From Cellulosimicrobium arenosum (GTDB lineage Bacteria; Actinomycetota; Actinomycetes; Actinomycetales; Cellulomonadaceae): a DNA stretch of 64,000 nucleotides. A program made the position numbers and the translations under genes. This document shows positions 40,409 through 49,342 of the stretch, in pieces (the first letter of the stretch is position 1; each line of letters opens with the position of its first letter). The stretch covers positions 62,001-126,000 of the forward strand of contig NZ_JACYHB010000002.1 in NCBI RefSeq assembly GCF_014837295.1, written 5' to 3'. The notes beneath the pieces were generated by a model. That model ran no database searches. It had not been told where the DNA came from and saw nothing but the letters and a program-made list of their open reading frames with translations.

Positions 40409-41091
40409 GCCGACCCCCCGGGGTGCAGCACGCGTGGCGCGCCGGTGCCCTCGGGGCCGTCCGCCGCTCTCGGTGCGAGCGTCTCTGACTGCGGGCGCGA
40501 CGCCGGGTCGCGGTGACCGAGAGCGTCGCGCAGCTGGGCACGCGCACGGTGGATGCGGGAGCGGACCGTGCCGAGCTTGATGCCCAGCGTCACGGCGATC
40601 TCCTCGTAGGACAGTCCCTCGATGTCGCACAGCACGACGGCCGCGCGGTACTCCGGAGACAGGGCATCGAGAGCGCGCTGGACGTCGTGGTCCAGGTTGG
40701 CGTGCTCGAACCCGCGCTCGGGCTGCCCGGCGTCGCCCCGCTGGGGATACCTGCCGTCGTCCTCCCCCATCGCCTCCATGCGGATGCGCTGCTTGCGCCG
40801 CACCTGGTCGAGGAACAGGTTCGTCGTGATGCGGTGGAGCCATCCCTCGAAGGTCCCGGGCGTGTATCCCGCGAGCGAGCGGAACACGCGCACGAACGTC
40901 TCCTGCGTCAGGTCCTCCGCGTCGTGCCGGTCCCCGGTGAGGCGGTACGCCAGCCGGTACACGCGCCCCGAGTGCTCGCGCACGATCTCGTCCCACGACG
41001 GCGCGACCCAGCCGTCGTCCCTGCCCGTCGCGCCCGCGGGGGTGCGGGGGCTCGTCCGGGCGCGCTCTGCGGAATCCGTCACGCCGTCCAT
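40405..41091 (-). CDS. sigE: ECF RNA polymerase sigma factor SigE
   Basis: This 228-residue ECF sigma factor has region 2 ([21 protein letters not shown], shown in part by [15 protein letters not shown]) and region 4 ([20 protein letters not shown]), with a charged linker and short tail. ATG 41091 is preferred because an ECF promoter motif lies just upstream and the longer frame to 41172 would start in the promoter. It directs the stress regulon including its own operon. The following gene encodes its anti-sigma factor. Confidence 0.94.
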   Translation of the reverse strand: MDGVTDSAERARTSPRTPAGATGRDDGWVAPSWDEIVREHSGRVYRLAYRLTGDRHDAEDLTQETFVRVFRSLAGYTPGTFEGWLHRITTNLFLDQVRRKQRIRMEAMGEDDGRYPQRGDAGQPERGFEHANLDHDVQRALDALSPEYRAAVVLCDIEGLSYEEIAVTLGIKLGTVRSRIHRARAQLRDALGHRDPASRPQSETLAPRAADGPEGTGAPRVLHPGGSA

Positions 41092-41102
41092 CGTCCCAGA
41101 GG

Positions 41103-41128
41103 AACGAGCGCGGACGTCCCGATGTTCC
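41103..41128 (-). promoter_or_regulatory. ECF-type autoregulatory promoter of sigE
   Basis: On the minus strand GGAAC (41128-41124), 17 bases, CGTT (41106-41103), then 11 bases to ATG 41091. This is the standard ECF -35/-10 pattern and implies positive autoregulation with a near-leaderless transcript. Confidence 0.7.
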
Positions 41129-41166
41129 CTGCCCCGTGCCGGACGTGCGCACGCCGTCCACGAGCC

Positions 41167-41186
41167 GTGCACACCCGGGTGCGCAC
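41167..41186. repeat. Imperfect 20-bp palindrome between sigE and O-methyltransferase
   Basis: GTGCACACCCGGGTGCGCAC is self-complementary except for one mirrored base pair. It lies between the divergent promoters and may be an operator. Confidence 0.4.
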
Positions 41187-41223
41187 ACGCCCCGGGCTCC
41201 CGTTCGTCGTGGGCAGGTCACGG

Positions 41224-41229
41224 TACGAT
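41224..41229 (+). promoter_or_regulatory. -10 box for the O-methyltransferase gene
   Basis: TACGAT would start transcription near 41236, giving a leader of about 75 bases. No good -35 is seen. Confidence 0.4.
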
Positions 41230-41301
41230 CACGTCGGGTCGCCGGCTCTCCGCGGGCGCCCGAGCTGCCGCGGGCGCCCCGTGGTGGCAGTCGTCGACAC
41301 C

Positions 41302-41307
41302 GGAGGT
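41302..41307 (+). promoter_or_regulatory. Perfect Shine-Dalgarno before an ATC codon
   Basis: GGAGGT ends 4 bases before ATC 41312, which is in frame with the O-methyltransferase. No ATG, GTG or TTG lies at the proper distance in this frame. It decides the proposed start. Confidence 0.55.
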
Positions 41308-41311
41308 CCCG

Positions 41312-41965
41312 ATCAGCAGCGACGTCGGCTCGAACCGCAGCGGCAAGGCCAGCGGCTGGGTGTACTGCGAGGAGTTCGTCCCCGAGGACGACGTCCTGCT
41401 CCGTGCTCGCGACCGGGCGGCCGAGCTCGGTTGCCCGGCGATCCGCCCGGGCGCCGGGGCGGCGCTGCGCGTCCTCGCGGCAGCCCTGTCCGCCCGCTCG
41501 GTCGTGGAGGTCGGGACGGGCACCGGGGTCGCGTCGCTCTGGCTCCTGCGCGGGATGCCCGCGGACGGCGTCCTGACGACGATCGACGTCGAGGTGGAGC
41601 ACCAGCGCGCCGCGAAGGCCGCGTTCGCCGAGGCTGGCCTGGCGCCGACGCGGACGCGCACCATCCCCGGCCGCGCGAGCGACGTGCTCCCCCGGCTCAC
41701 CGACGGCGCGTACGACCTCGTCCTCGTGGCGGCGGACAAGCACGGCTACCCCGAGTACGTCGAGCAGGCTCTGCGTCTGCTGCGCCCGGGGGGCGTCCTG
41801 GCCGTCGACGGCGCGCTGCACCACGACCGCGTCGCGGACCCGGCTCGTCGCGACGAGCTCACGACGGTCGTGCGCGAGGTCGGGCGCTCGCTGCGCACCG
41901 ACGACCGCGTCGTGCCCGCGCTCCTGCCCAGCGGCGACGGACTACTGCTCGCCGTGCGCCGCTGA
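41312..41965 (+). CDS. O-methyltransferase (Rv1220c-like)
   Basis: This class I SAM-dependent O-methyltransferase is 217 residues from the proposed ATC start, or 201 from GTG 41360. The SAM motif VVEVGTGTGVASLWLL is followed by TTIDVE and the YDLVLVAADKHGYPEY block. Substrate unknown. A perfect GGAGGT four bases before ATC 41312, and alignment of the region before W-V-Y-C-E-E with homologue N-termini as I remember them, favour the unusual start. No ribosome site precedes GTG 41360. It is divergent from sigE, as in M. tuberculosis. The stop is certain; the start is not. Confidence 0.85.
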   Translation: MSSDVGSNRSGKASGWVYCEEFVPEDDVLLRARDRAAELGCPAIRPGAGAALRVLAAALSARSVVEVGTGTGVASLWLLRGMPADGVLTTIDVEVEHQRAAKAAFAEAGLAPTRTRTIPGRASDVLPRLTDGAYDLVLVAADKHGYPEYVEQALRLLRPGGVLAVDGALHHDRVADPARRDELTTVVREVGRSLRTDDRVVPALLPSGDGLLLAVRR

Positions 41966-41974
41966 CCCGGACGG

Positions 41975-43645
41975 TCAGAGCCGTTCCAGCACCTCGAGCA
42001 GCAACCGCGCACCGTACCCGGTCGCGCCCTGCACCACCTCGTGCCGGTCGGCGGTCGCCCGGGCGGGGCCGGCGACGTCGAGGTGCGCCCACCGGACGTC
42101 GCCCACGAACTCGCGCAGGAACAGCGCCGCGGTGATCGACCCGCCGCCGGGGTTCTCGGCCGGGACGTGCCGGAGGTCGGCTACCTCGGAACGCAGCGCC
42201 GGGACGTAGTCCTCCACGAGCGGCATGCGCCACACCCGTTCGCCGGTTGCCGCCGCCGCGTCCTCGACGGCCGCCGCGAGCGCGTCGTCGGCCGTGTAGA
42301 GAGCCCCGTGCCCCCGCCCGAGGCCGAGCGCGGCCGCACCCGTCAACGTCGCGACATCGACCAGGACGTCCGGCGCGAGCTCGCCCACCGCGTACGCGAG
42401 CGCGTCCGCGAGCACGAGCCGCCCCTCGGCATCGGTGTTCGCGACCTCGACCGTCCGGCCCGACCACGTCCGCAGGACGTCGCCGGGCCGGTAGGACGAC
42501 GCACCGACATGGTTCTCGGCCAGCGGCAGGACGGCGGTGACCCGGTGGGGGCCGCGCGCCCGGACGGCACCGAGGACGACCGCCAGGGCGACGGCGGCAC
42601 CCGCCATGTCGGTCTTCATGGGCACCATGGCCTCGCGCGGCTTGATCGACAGCCCGCCCGAGTCGAACGTGATGCCCTTGCCGACGACGACGACGTGCGC
42701 GGGTGCCGCCCCCGATCCGTCGTCACCCGCGACGACCCCGTGCGCGACCGGGTCGTAGGAGACCGTCACGAACCGCGGCCCGCGAGCCGAGCCCGCACCC
42801 ACCGCGACCAGGGCACCGAACCCCTCGGCGGCCAGCTCGTCCGGCCCCCGGACGACGACGTCGAGCCCGTGCGCGTCGGCGAGACCGGTCGCGGTCCGGG
42901 CGAACCACTCGGGGTCCTTGACGTCCGACGGGAGGTTGGCGAGGTCGCGGACGAGCCAGGTCGCCGACGCGGCGGCCCGTGCGGCCTCGACGGCCGGGGC
43001 CCGATCGGTCCGTTCCGGCGGCGCGAGCAGCACGAGCTGGGGGGTCGTGGAGATCCGGTCGCCCGCCTCGTCCTGCGCCCGGCCGGCGGCAGTCGCGCGG
43101 ACGCGGCCGGTGCCGCTGCGGCGCGGCTGGCGGTACGCGGCGAGCAGGTAGCCCTCCACGAAGGCCTGGACGCCGGGCGTATCCGCCTCGGCGGTCACCG
43201 CGCTGACCACCCGGTCGAGCCCCCGCGCCTCGCGCGCGAGCGCAGCACCGGCACGGCGCATGGCCGTGGCGGTGCCGTCACCGACACCGACGAAGACGAT
43301 GCGCGCCGGCAGGCCGGCCCAGGGCAGGCGCACGGACGAGCCGACGTGCACGCGCGGCAGGTCGACCCGGACGACCTCGCCCGGCGCCCCGCGGAACGTC
43401 GGGTCCCCCGAGCGTTCCGCGAGCTCGGAGAGGTCGATCCCGTAGCGCGCCGCCGCGTCGACGGTGCCCCCGCGCGGTTGGAGGCCGTCCCCGTCCTCCG
43501 CCGCGGGAGCCACCGCGATCGCGACGGCGTCCACGTCGTCCACGGTCAGGAGCGGCGACTCCGCCACGGTGCCGCGGGCCACGACCACCTCGGGCAGGGG
43601 CCGCGAGAGACCGCCGGCGACGTCGTCGTGCACGTCGCGGACCAA
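41975..43645 (-). CDS. pepA: Leucyl aminopeptidase (M17)
   Basis: This 556-residue cytosolic aminopeptidase removes N-terminal residues from peptides. The C-terminal catalytic domain has VVVGKGITFDSGG near 318-330 and the signature NTDAEGRLVLADAL near 402. The N-terminal macro-like domain is diverged and about 50 residues longer than usual. The proposed start TTG 43645 directly follows the DUF3117 stop; GTG 43633 is an alternative. It is cotranscribed with DUF3117. Confidence 0.92.
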   Translation of the reverse strand: MVRDVHDDVAGGLSRPLPEVVVARGTVAESPLLTVDDVDAVAIAVAPAAEDGDGLQPRGGTVDAAARYGIDLSELAERSGDPTFRGAPGEVVRVDLPRVHVGSSVRLPWAGLPARIVFVGVGDGTATAMRRAGAALAREARGLDRVVSAVTAEADTPGVQAFVEGYLLAAYRQPRRSGTGRVRATAAGRAQDEAGDRISTTPQLVLLAPPERTDRAPAVEAARAAASATWLVRDLANLPSDVKDPEWFARTATGLADAHGLDVVVRGPDELAAEGFGALVAVGAGSARGPRFVTVSYDPVAHGVVAGDDGSGAAPAHVVVVGKGITFDSGGLSIKPREAMVPMKTDMAGAAVALAVVLGAVRARGPHRVTAVLPLAENHVGASSYRPGDVLRTWSGRTVEVANTDAEGRLVLADALAYAVGELAPDVLVDVATLTGAAALGLGRGHGALYTADDALAAAVEDAAAATGERVWRMPLVEDYVPALRSEVADLRHVPAENPGGGSITAALFLREFVGDVRWAHLDVAGPARATADRHEVVQGATGYGARLLLEVLERL

Positions 43646-43813
43646 TCAGCCCACCACGGCCTGGAGTGCGTCTCCGAGCTCGCCCGCCTCGGTCGCGTTC
43701 AGCTCCACGACGAGGCGCCCTCCGCCCTCGAGGGGGACGCGCATGACGATGCCCCGCCCTTCCTTGGTGACCTCCAGCGGGCCGTCACCCGTCCGCGGCT
43801 TCATCGCAGCCAT
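43646..43813 (-). CDS. DUF3117 protein, 55 aa
   Basis: This short protein is conserved throughout actinobacteria (Rv1211 in M. tuberculosis): MAAMKPRTGDGPLEVTKE and so on. The frame continues upstream to 43846, but ATG 43813 matches the 55-residue family length and has GGAGAG 7 bases upstream. Role not established; M. tuberculosis Rv1211 has been reported as calmodulin-like. It is followed immediately by pepA. Confidence 0.93.
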   Translation of the reverse strand: MAAMKPRTGDGPLEVTKEGRGIVMRVPLEGGGRLVVELNATEAGELGDALQAVVG

Positions 43814-43880
43814 TTGGTGGCTCTCCATTCCGTTGTCCGACTCCACGCGGCGCGTCCGACCTCCGACGACGCCAGCGCAC

Positions 43881-43886
43881 AGTCTA
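43881..43886 (-). promoter_or_regulatory. -10 box for DUF3117-pepA
   Basis: On the minus strand TAGACT, placing the transcript start near 43874. The -35 region would fall inside the 60-base palindrome 43896-43955. Confidence 0.5.
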
Positions 43887-43895
43887 GTTCACGCC

Positions 43896-43955
43896 TGCCC
43901 ACGTTCGACCGGAACGAGCGGGTACGTACCTGCTCGTTCCGGTCGGACGTGGGCA
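43896..43955. repeat. 60-base near-perfect palindrome
   Basis: Each 30-base half pairs with the other except at two positions (43905/43946 and 43920/43931), both G-U in plus-strand RNA and A-C in minus-strand RNA. The centre is GGTACGTACC. It lies 36 bases after the mannosyltransferase stop and upstream of DUF3117. Terminator, operator or mobile palindromic repeat are all possible. The rest of gap 43814-43990 shows only the DUF3117 promoter. Confidence 0.85.
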
Positions 43956-43990
43956 CCCGTCACCCGTCGGACGACCCGGACGCCGCCCGG

Positions 43991-45259
43991 TCACGGCGGC
44001 CACCCGGACGGCGGGACCAGTCGCCACAGCTCCCACACCCACCACACCTGTCCTGCGACGCCCACGAGGACCACCACCGCGAGCCAGGCCCGCGAGCGGG
44101 TCCACCCGACGCCGACGGCGCCGAGGGGGAACGCCAGGAGCAGGAACCGCACGAGCGAGGTCCCCGGCTGGATCGTCGCCACGAGGTACCCCAGGTACGC
44201 ACCCGCCCACGCCTGCATCTCCGGTCCCAGTCGCGCAGCCACCGGGTTGAGCACGAGCCCGGCGACCGCGAGCAGGAGCAGGACGAGCAACCAGGCTCCC
44301 GCGCCGCCGAGCAGCCAGCGCGAGACGTCGAGCCACGGGAGGAACGGCACCACCGCGGCCCCTGAGCGCCAGGCCTCCTGCGTGCGGAGGTAGGCCTGGT
44401 CCGTCCCGGTCACGAGCGTGCAGACCCACGGCCACACGAGCCCCGCGACCAGGGCCACGACGAACAGCCCGCCCAGGCGCACGCCGTCCCGCGGGGACAG
44501 CTCCCCGCGGCGCCAGCGCACGAACGCGTGCCACACCACCACCGCGGCCATCGGCAGCGCGACGGCCCGGGCGAGCCCGAGCAGAAGGACCGTCACCGCG
44601 GTCCAGCCGTACCGGCACCGCGAGAGGAGCAGCAGCGACGCCGCGACCAGGAGCAGCGCGAGCGACTCCGTGTAGGCGACCTGCAGCACCGGGCTGGAGG
44701 GGAAGACGCTGACGACCAGCACGGTGGCGAGCGGCAGGCCGGGCCGCCGGACGACCGCCGCCCGTCCGGCGGTCGCCACGAGACGATGGACGAGCAGCAC
44801 GGCTCCTGCGCCGCACACGAGCGCGACCGTCGGTGCGAGCACGTCCCACCCGGCGCCGGTGGCCAGGTGGAGCGCCCGCACCAGGAACGGGAAGAGCGGG
44901 AAGAACGCCCACGCGTTCTGCTGGACCTGGCCGTCCGCACCGACCGGGAGGTCCGCGGGGTACCCGTGCGCCCAGACCTGCTCGTACCAGCTCGCGTCCC
45001 ACATGCGGGCGACGTACACGAGGTACGGGGGCGCGGCACCCGTCCACGGGTTCTCGGCCTGGGCCCGGGAGACGGCGACGAGGATCGCGGCGCTCACCGC
45101 CCGGGCGAGGCCGTACACGACGAGGGTCTGGACCCACCACGGCCAGGCGCGGGGGCCGCGCGGGCGCGGCCCCCGTACGACGCGCGGCACGGACCGGGCC
45201 AGGTCGCCTGCCGGCCGCGACACCTCGGCGGCGGCCCGGTCCCCCGGCGTGCTGCTCAC
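43991..45259 (-). CDS. PIG-V-like mannosyltransferase, multi-pass membrane
   Basis: This 422-residue protein has about 10 helices and the GT-C-like build of PIG-V-family mannosyltransferases: helix 1, then an outer loop [23 protein letters not shown] with an acidic residue likely to be catalytic, then [16 protein letters not shown]. It probably transfers mannose from a polyprenyl-phosphate donor to a lipid or protein outside. GTG 45259 overlaps the folP stop (GTGA); the upstream frame is not used. In M. tuberculosis the gene after folP2 is gpgS, so this slot differs. Confidence 0.8.
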   Translation of the reverse strand: MSSTPGDRAAAEVSRPAGDLARSVPRVVRGPRPRGPRAWPWWVQTLVVYGLARAVSAAILVAVSRAQAENPWTGAAPPYLVYVARMWDASWYEQVWAHGYPADLPVGADGQVQQNAWAFFPLFPFLVRALHLATGAGWDVLAPTVALVCGAGAVLLVHRLVATAGRAAVVRRPGLPLATVLVVSVFPSSPVLQVAYTESLALLLVAASLLLLSRCRYGWTAVTVLLLGLARAVALPMAAVVVWHAFVRWRRGELSPRDGVRLGGLFVVALVAGLVWPWVCTLVTGTDQAYLRTQEAWRSGAAVVPFLPWLDVSRWLLGGAGAWLLVLLLLAVAGLVLNPVAARLGPEMQAWAGAYLGYLVATIQPGTSLVRFLLLAFPLGAVGVGWTRSRAWLAVVVLVGVAGQVWWVWELWRLVPPSGWPP

Positions 45260-46263
45260 CCCAGGCCTCGCACCGCGCGCGCGGGAGGCGTCTCGTCGCG
45301 GACCGCGGCCACCAGGTCGAGGACACGCCGCGTCGCGCGCACGTCGTGCGCGCGGAACACCCGCGCGCCCTGCCAGGCAGCGAGCGCCGTGGCCGCGAGC
45401 GTGCCCTCGAGCCGCTCGTCGGCAGGCAGGTCGAGCGTCTCGCCGACGAAGTCCTTGCGGGACAGCGCGACGAGCAGCGGGAACCCGAGCCCGGCGAGGA
45501 CGTCGGTGCGACGCAGGAGGTGCAGCGAGTGCCACGTGTTCTTGCCGAAGTCGTGCGTCGGGTCCACGAGCACCGACGTGCGCGGGACGCCGCACGCGAC
45601 GGCCCTCTCGGCCGCGTCCCGCAGCGTCGCGACGACGTCCTGCACGACGCCGTCGCGCGGGTCCGCCGCACCCGGACCGGCGGGGTAGGCCACCCGGTAG
45701 GGGTCGGTGCGCGGTACCGCACCGCCCGTGTGGGAGCACACGACGCCGACGCCGTGCTCGCCCGCCACCTCGACGAGGTGCGGGTCGTGCCCGGCCCAGG
45801 TGTCGTTGATCAGGTCCGCGCCCGCGAGCGCCGCCTCGTGGGCGACCTCGGAACGCCACGTGTCGACGCTGACGAGCAGGGCAGGGAACTCGTCGCGCAC
45901 GCGCGCGACGAACGGGACGACGCGCCGGATCTCCTGCGCGAGCGGCACCTCGGGCCCGACCCCGGCACGCACCCCGCCGATGTCGACGATCTGAGCGCCC
46001 TCGTCCGCGGCGCGCGCCACCGCGCCGAGCGCCGCGTCGTCGTCGAGCTGCCGGGCGCCCGCCCAGAACGAGTCGTCGGTGCGGTTGACGATCGCCATCA
46101 CCGCGAGCCGGTCGATCTCGCGGCCCCGCAGCACCAGCGGTGTTCCCGGCGCCGGTACGGTCGCCGGCGGCAGCAGGACCTCACGACGGCTCCGCGCCGT
46201 GGTGGGTGCGGAGCCCGTGCGGCCCTCGGGCCCTTCCTGCTCCGTGCGGGACGCGTCGGTCAC
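45256..46263 (-). CDS. folP2: FolP2-type dihydropteroate synthase homologue
   Basis: This 335-residue TIM barrel belongs to the DHPS family. Motifs are [11 protein letters not shown] where true DHPS has [22 protein letters not shown] where DHPS has DIGGxSTRPG, and [16 protein letters not shown]. These are the FolP2 (Rv1207) variants; mycobacterial FolP2 is reported not to have DHPS activity. It may act in another pterin- or sugar-related pathway. GTG 46263 is 9 bases after the LOG gene stop. It overlaps the mannosyltransferase gene. Calling it the folate enzyme would be unsafe without a second copy check. Confidence 0.85.
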   Translation of the reverse strand: MTDASRTEQEGPEGRTGSAPTTARSRREVLLPPATVPAPGTPLVLRGREIDRLAVMAIVNRTDDSFWAGARQLDDDAALGAVARAADEGAQIVDIGGVRAGVGPEVPLAQEIRRVVPFVARVRDEFPALLVSVDTWRSEVAHEAALAGADLINDTWAGHDPHLVEVAGEHGVGVVCSHTGGAVPRTDPYRVAYPAGPGAADPRDGVVQDVVATLRDAAERAVACGVPRTSVLVDPTHDFGKNTWHSLHLLRRTDVLAGLGFPLLVALSRKDFVGETLDLPADERLEGTLAATALAAWQGARVFRAHDVRATRRVLDLVAAVRDETPPARAVRGLG

Positions 46264-46272
46264 GATGGCCGG

Positions 46273-47109
46273 TCAGCGCGCGGCGCGGTCCTGCGCGGCC
46301 TGGAGCTCGGCCGCCGCCCGCTCCTCCTCGGCACGCAGCTGCGCGCCACGCTCGCACACGTAGTCCACGGCGTCCGCGGCGTCGTCCGTCAGGTGCAGGA
46401 GCTCGAGGTCGTCCGGGCTGATCATGCCGCGGTCCACGACGGCGGTGCGCGCCCACTCAAGGAGCCCGCCCCAGTAGTCCGTCCCGACGAGCGCGATGGG
46501 GAACTCGGTGATCTTGTGCGTCTGCACCAGGGTCAGCGCCTCGAACAGCTCGTCGAACGTGCCGAACCCACCGGGCAGGACCACGAACCCCTGCGCGTAC
46601 TTGACGAACATCGTCTTGCGCGCGAAGAAGTAGCGGAAGTTCACGCCGAGGTTCACGTGCGGGTTCATGCCCTGCTCGAACGGCAGCTCGATCCCGAGGC
46701 CGACCGACGTGCCCCCGGCCTCCGCGGCACCCTGGTTGGCCGCCTCCATGATGCCGGGACCGCCGCCGGTGATGACCGCGTACCCCTCGGCCACGAGGCG
46801 CCGCCCGACGTCCCGGGCGAGCGCGTAGTCGGGATGGTCGGGGCGCGTGCGCGCCGAGCCGAAGACCGACACGGCGGAGCCGAGCTCGGCCAGGGCACCG
46901 AAGCCCTCGACGAACTCGCTCTGGATGCGCATCACGCGCCACGGGTCGGAGTGGACCCAGTCGGCGCTGCCGCCGGAGTCCAGGAGACGCTGGTCCGTCG
47001 TCTGCTGGGGGATCTGGCTCCCGCGCAGCAGCACCGGACCCTTGCGGTACCCCGACCCGGACTGCTCGAGCCCCTCGTCGGTCGTCGCGTCGGTCGTCGA
47101 TCTGGTCAT
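46273..47109 (-). CDS. LOG-family (TIGR00730) Rossmann protein
   Basis: This 278-residue protein has the LOG signature PGGFGTFDE near 179-187 and [14 protein letters not shown]. Proven members are phosphoribohydrolases that release bases from nucleotide monophosphates (M. tuberculosis Rv1205 makes cytokinins). ATG 47109 has a leaderless -10 box. It starts the LOG-folP2-mannosyltransferase unit. Confidence 0.92.
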   Translation of the reverse strand: MTRSTTDATTDEGLEQSGSGYRKGPVLLRGSQIPQQTTDQRLLDSGGSADWVHSDPWRVMRIQSEFVEGFGALAELGSAVSVFGSARTRPDHPDYALARDVGRRLVAEGYAVITGGGPGIMEAANQGAAEAGGTSVGLGIELPFEQGMNPHVNLGVNFRYFFARKTMFVKYAQGFVVLPGGFGTFDELFEALTLVQTHKITEFPIALVGTDYWGGLLEWARTAVVDRGMISPDDLELLHLTDDAADAVDYVCERGAQLRAEEERAAAELQAAQDRAAR

Positions 47110-47115
47110 GGTCCG

Positions 47116-47121
47116 AGCCTA
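47116..47121 (-). promoter_or_regulatory. Leaderless -10 box for LOG gene overlapping dapE stop
   Basis: On the minus strand TAGGCT, six bases, ATG 47109. The TAG at 47121-47119 is the dapE stop codon. Confidence 0.6.
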
Positions 47122-48261
47122 CGGCCGCGCACCGGAGAGCCACGCGCGCAACGCGTCGCGGCAGAGCGTGAGCTCCCCGACGGGGCAGTGCTCGTCGTCC
47201 TTGTGCGCGAGCAGCGGGTCGCCGGGACCGAAGTTCACGGCGGGGACACCGAGCTCGGCGAAGCGGGCGACGTCGGTCCAGCCGTACTTCGGCGCGGGGG
47301 CCCCGCCCGTGACCGCCAGGACGCACGCCGCGAAGTCGGCGGCGAGCGGGTCGTCGAGCCCGGGTCGCGCGCCCGGCGCGGCATCGGTGACGGTGACCTC
47401 GAAGCCTGCGAAGACGTCCCGGACGTGCACCACGGCGTCGTCCACAGTGCGCGACGGCGCGAACCGGTAGTTGACCGTGACCACGCACTCGTCCGGCACG
47501 ACGTTCCCGGCGACCCCGCCACGGATGCCGACGGCGTTCAGCCCCTCGCGAAAGACGAGCCCTTCGACCTCGACGTCCTGCGGCGCGTACGCCGCGAGCC
47601 GGTCGAGCACCTCGTGCGCGGCGTGGATCGCGTTGCTGCCCACCCATGCGCGCGCGGAGTGCGCCGCGACCCCCGGCACCCGGACGTCGGCGCGCAGCGT
47701 GCCGTTGCAGCCACCCTCGAGACCGGCGGCCGTGGGCTCGCCGAGCACTGCGAAGTCCGCCTCCAGCAGGTCGGGACGGTTGCGCGCCAGCCGCCCCAGG
47801 CCGTTGCGGTCGGCGGCGACCTCCTCGTTGTCGTAGAAGACCCAGGTCACGTCCTGTGCGGGCTCCACGAGCTCGGCGGCCAGCGCGAGCTGGACCGCTA
47901 CCCCGCCCTTCATGTCGACCGTCCCACGACCCCAGACGTCGGCGTACGCACCCTCGCCCACGACACGCACCGGCAGGTTCGGCGGGTCCGTCAGCGGCAC
48001 GGTGTCGAGGTGCCCGGCGACCACGACGCGCCGGTCGCGGCCGAGCGTCGTCCGCGCGACGACCGTGTCCTGGTCGCGGTGCACCTCGAGGTGGGCGCAC
48101 TCGAGGAGAGCTGCCTCGACGGCGTCCGCGAGGGCCCGCTCGTCACCGCTCACCGACGGGATGTCGCACACCGCGCGGAACAGCGCGACGAGGTCCCCGT
48201 CGAGGTGCAGCGCGGGAGGGCTCCCCGCAGCAGGGGGCTGGGCGGCTGGGAGAGTGCTCAC
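47119..48261 (-). CDS. dapE: Succinyl-diaminopimelate desuccinylase
   Basis: This 380-residue M20 metallohydrolase releases LL-diaminopimelate from its N-succinyl form in lysine/peptidoglycan synthesis. [11 protein letters not shown] holds the first zinc histidine, [10 protein letters not shown] the bridging Asp, and YDNEEV the catalytic Glu pair. A dimerisation domain is present. GTG 48261 is supported by a leaderless -10 box. It is divergent from dapD, which makes its substrate's precursor. Confidence 0.94.
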   Translation of the reverse strand: MSTLPAAQPPAAGSPPALHLDGDLVALFRAVCDIPSVSGDERALADAVEAALLECAHLEVHRDQDTVVARTTLGRDRRVVVAGHLDTVPLTDPPNLPVRVVGEGAYADVWGRGTVDMKGGVAVQLALAAELVEPAQDVTWVFYDNEEVAADRNGLGRLARNRPDLLEADFAVLGEPTAAGLEGGCNGTLRADVRVPGVAAHSARAWVGSNAIHAAHEVLDRLAAYAPQDVEVEGLVFREGLNAVGIRGGVAGNVVPDECVVTVNYRFAPSRTVDDAVVHVRDVFAGFEVTVTDAAPGARPGLDDPLAADFAACVLAVTGGAPAPKYGWTDVARFAELGVPAVNFGPGDPLLAHKDDEHCPVGELTLCRDALRAWLSGARP

Positions 48262-48267
48262 GCGTGC

Positions 48268-48273
48268 ACCCTA
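48268..48273 (-). promoter_or_regulatory. Leaderless -10 box for dapE
   Basis: On the minus strand TAGGGT, six bases, GTG 48261. It lies 12 bases from the opposing dapD -10 box. Confidence 0.65.
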
Positions 48274-48284
48274 CCGGTGGCGGA

Positions 48285-48290
48285 TAGGGT
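48285..48290 (+). promoter_or_regulatory. Leaderless -10 box for dapD
   Basis: TAGGGT, seven bases, ATG 48298. Same hexamer as the divergent dapE box, so the two promoters probably compete for RNA polymerase. Confidence 0.65.
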
Positions 48291-48297
48291 AGGCGCC

Positions 48298-49290
48298 ATG
48301 ACTTCTGCGACCCCCGCGGCCGCCGGGCAGGCGACCGCCTCCGAGCCGCGCACGGCGTGGGGCTTCGGCCTCGCGACCGTCACCGACGACGGCACCGTCC
48401 TCGACGTCTGGTACCCCTCCCCGGCGCTCGGCGCCCCACCGGGCGACGCGACGTCGCCGGCCGCGCTCGACGCGCTCACCGGTCACGACGACGCGCGCGG
48501 GGTGGACCTGCGCGTGGTGCGCACCGAGGTCGACCTGGACACGGACCCGGCTGACGCCGCCGACGCCTACCTGCGGCTCCATCTCCTCTCCCACCGTCTG
48601 GTCGTGCCGCACGCCCTCGCGCTCGCGGGCATCTTCGGCGTGCTGTCCAACGTGGTGTGGACGAGCCACGGACCGTGCGCGGTCGCCGGGTTCGAGGAGA
48701 CGCGCCTCCGCCTGCGCGCCACCGGGCGACCCGTCACCGTGTACGGGGTCGACAAGTTCCCCCGCATGGTCGACTACGTCGTCCCCACGGGCGTCCGCGT
48801 CGCCGACGCCGACCGGGTCCGCCTCGGCGCGCACCTCGCCGCCGGCACCACGGTCATGCACGAGGGCTTCGTCAACTACAACGCGGGGACGCTCGGCACC
48901 TCGATGGTCGAGGGCCGGATCTCGGCCGGCGTCGTCGTGGGGGACGGGTCCGACGTCGGCGGCGGTGCCTCGATCATGGGCACGCTGTCCGGGGGCGGCA
49001 CGGAGGTCATCACCGTGGGGCAGCGCTCGCTCCTGGGCGCGAACTCGGGCCTGGGGATACCGCTCGGCGACGACTGCATCGTCGAGTCCGGCCTCTACGT
49101 CACGGCCGGGACCAAGGTGACGGTCGTGGGCGTGAGCGACGACGCGGGAGCACCCCTGGTCGTCAAGGCCCGCGAGCTCGCCGGACGTCCGGGTCTGCTC
49201 TTCCGCCGCAACTCGCTCACCGGCGGCGTCGAGGCGGTCCAGCGCCGCGGTGTCGGCGTCGAGCTCAACACCGCGCTGCACGCGAACTGA
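48298..49290 (+). CDS. dapD: Tetrahydrodipicolinate N-succinyltransferase
   Basis: This 330-residue acyltransferase adds succinyl from succinyl-CoA to tetrahydrodipicolinate. The N-terminal domain is the actinobacterial DapD type. From about residue 170 a left-handed beta-helix of hexapeptide repeats is visible ([35 protein letters not shown]). The C-terminal segment ends in [10 protein letters not shown]. Leaderless start. DapC and DapE for the next steps are in this window. Confidence 0.94.
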   Translation: MTSATPAAAGQATASEPRTAWGFGLATVTDDGTVLDVWYPSPALGAPPGDATSPAALDALTGHDDARGVDLRVVRTEVDLDTDPADAADAYLRLHLLSHRLVVPHALALAGIFGVLSNVVWTSHGPCAVAGFEETRLRLRATGRPVTVYGVDKFPRMVDYVVPTGVRVADADRVRLGAHLAAGTTVMHEGFVNYNAGTLGTSMVEGRISAGVVVGDGSDVGGGASIMGTLSGGGTEVITVGQRSLLGANSGLGIPLGDDCIVESGLYVTAGTKVTVVGVSDDAGAPLVVKARELAGRPGLLFRRNSLTGGVEAVQRRGVGVELNTALHAN

Positions 49291-49342
49291 CGCCGAGACC
49301 GCCCGAGCACCGACCGGACGTCGCCGACGAGACCCCGACGAG

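Noticed and set aside
43814-43846. Longer start for DUF3117
   Set aside because: The family is 55 residues, and GGAGAG precedes ATG 43813.
43911-43938. GGAAC...CGTT in the 60-base palindrome as an ECF promoter
   Set aside because: Spacer is 19 bases and the match follows from the palindrome itself.
44833-48297. Upstream part of the 1485-codon plus frame containing dapD
   Set aside because: Only the part after 48298 is real; the rest is antisense to folP2, LOG and dapE.
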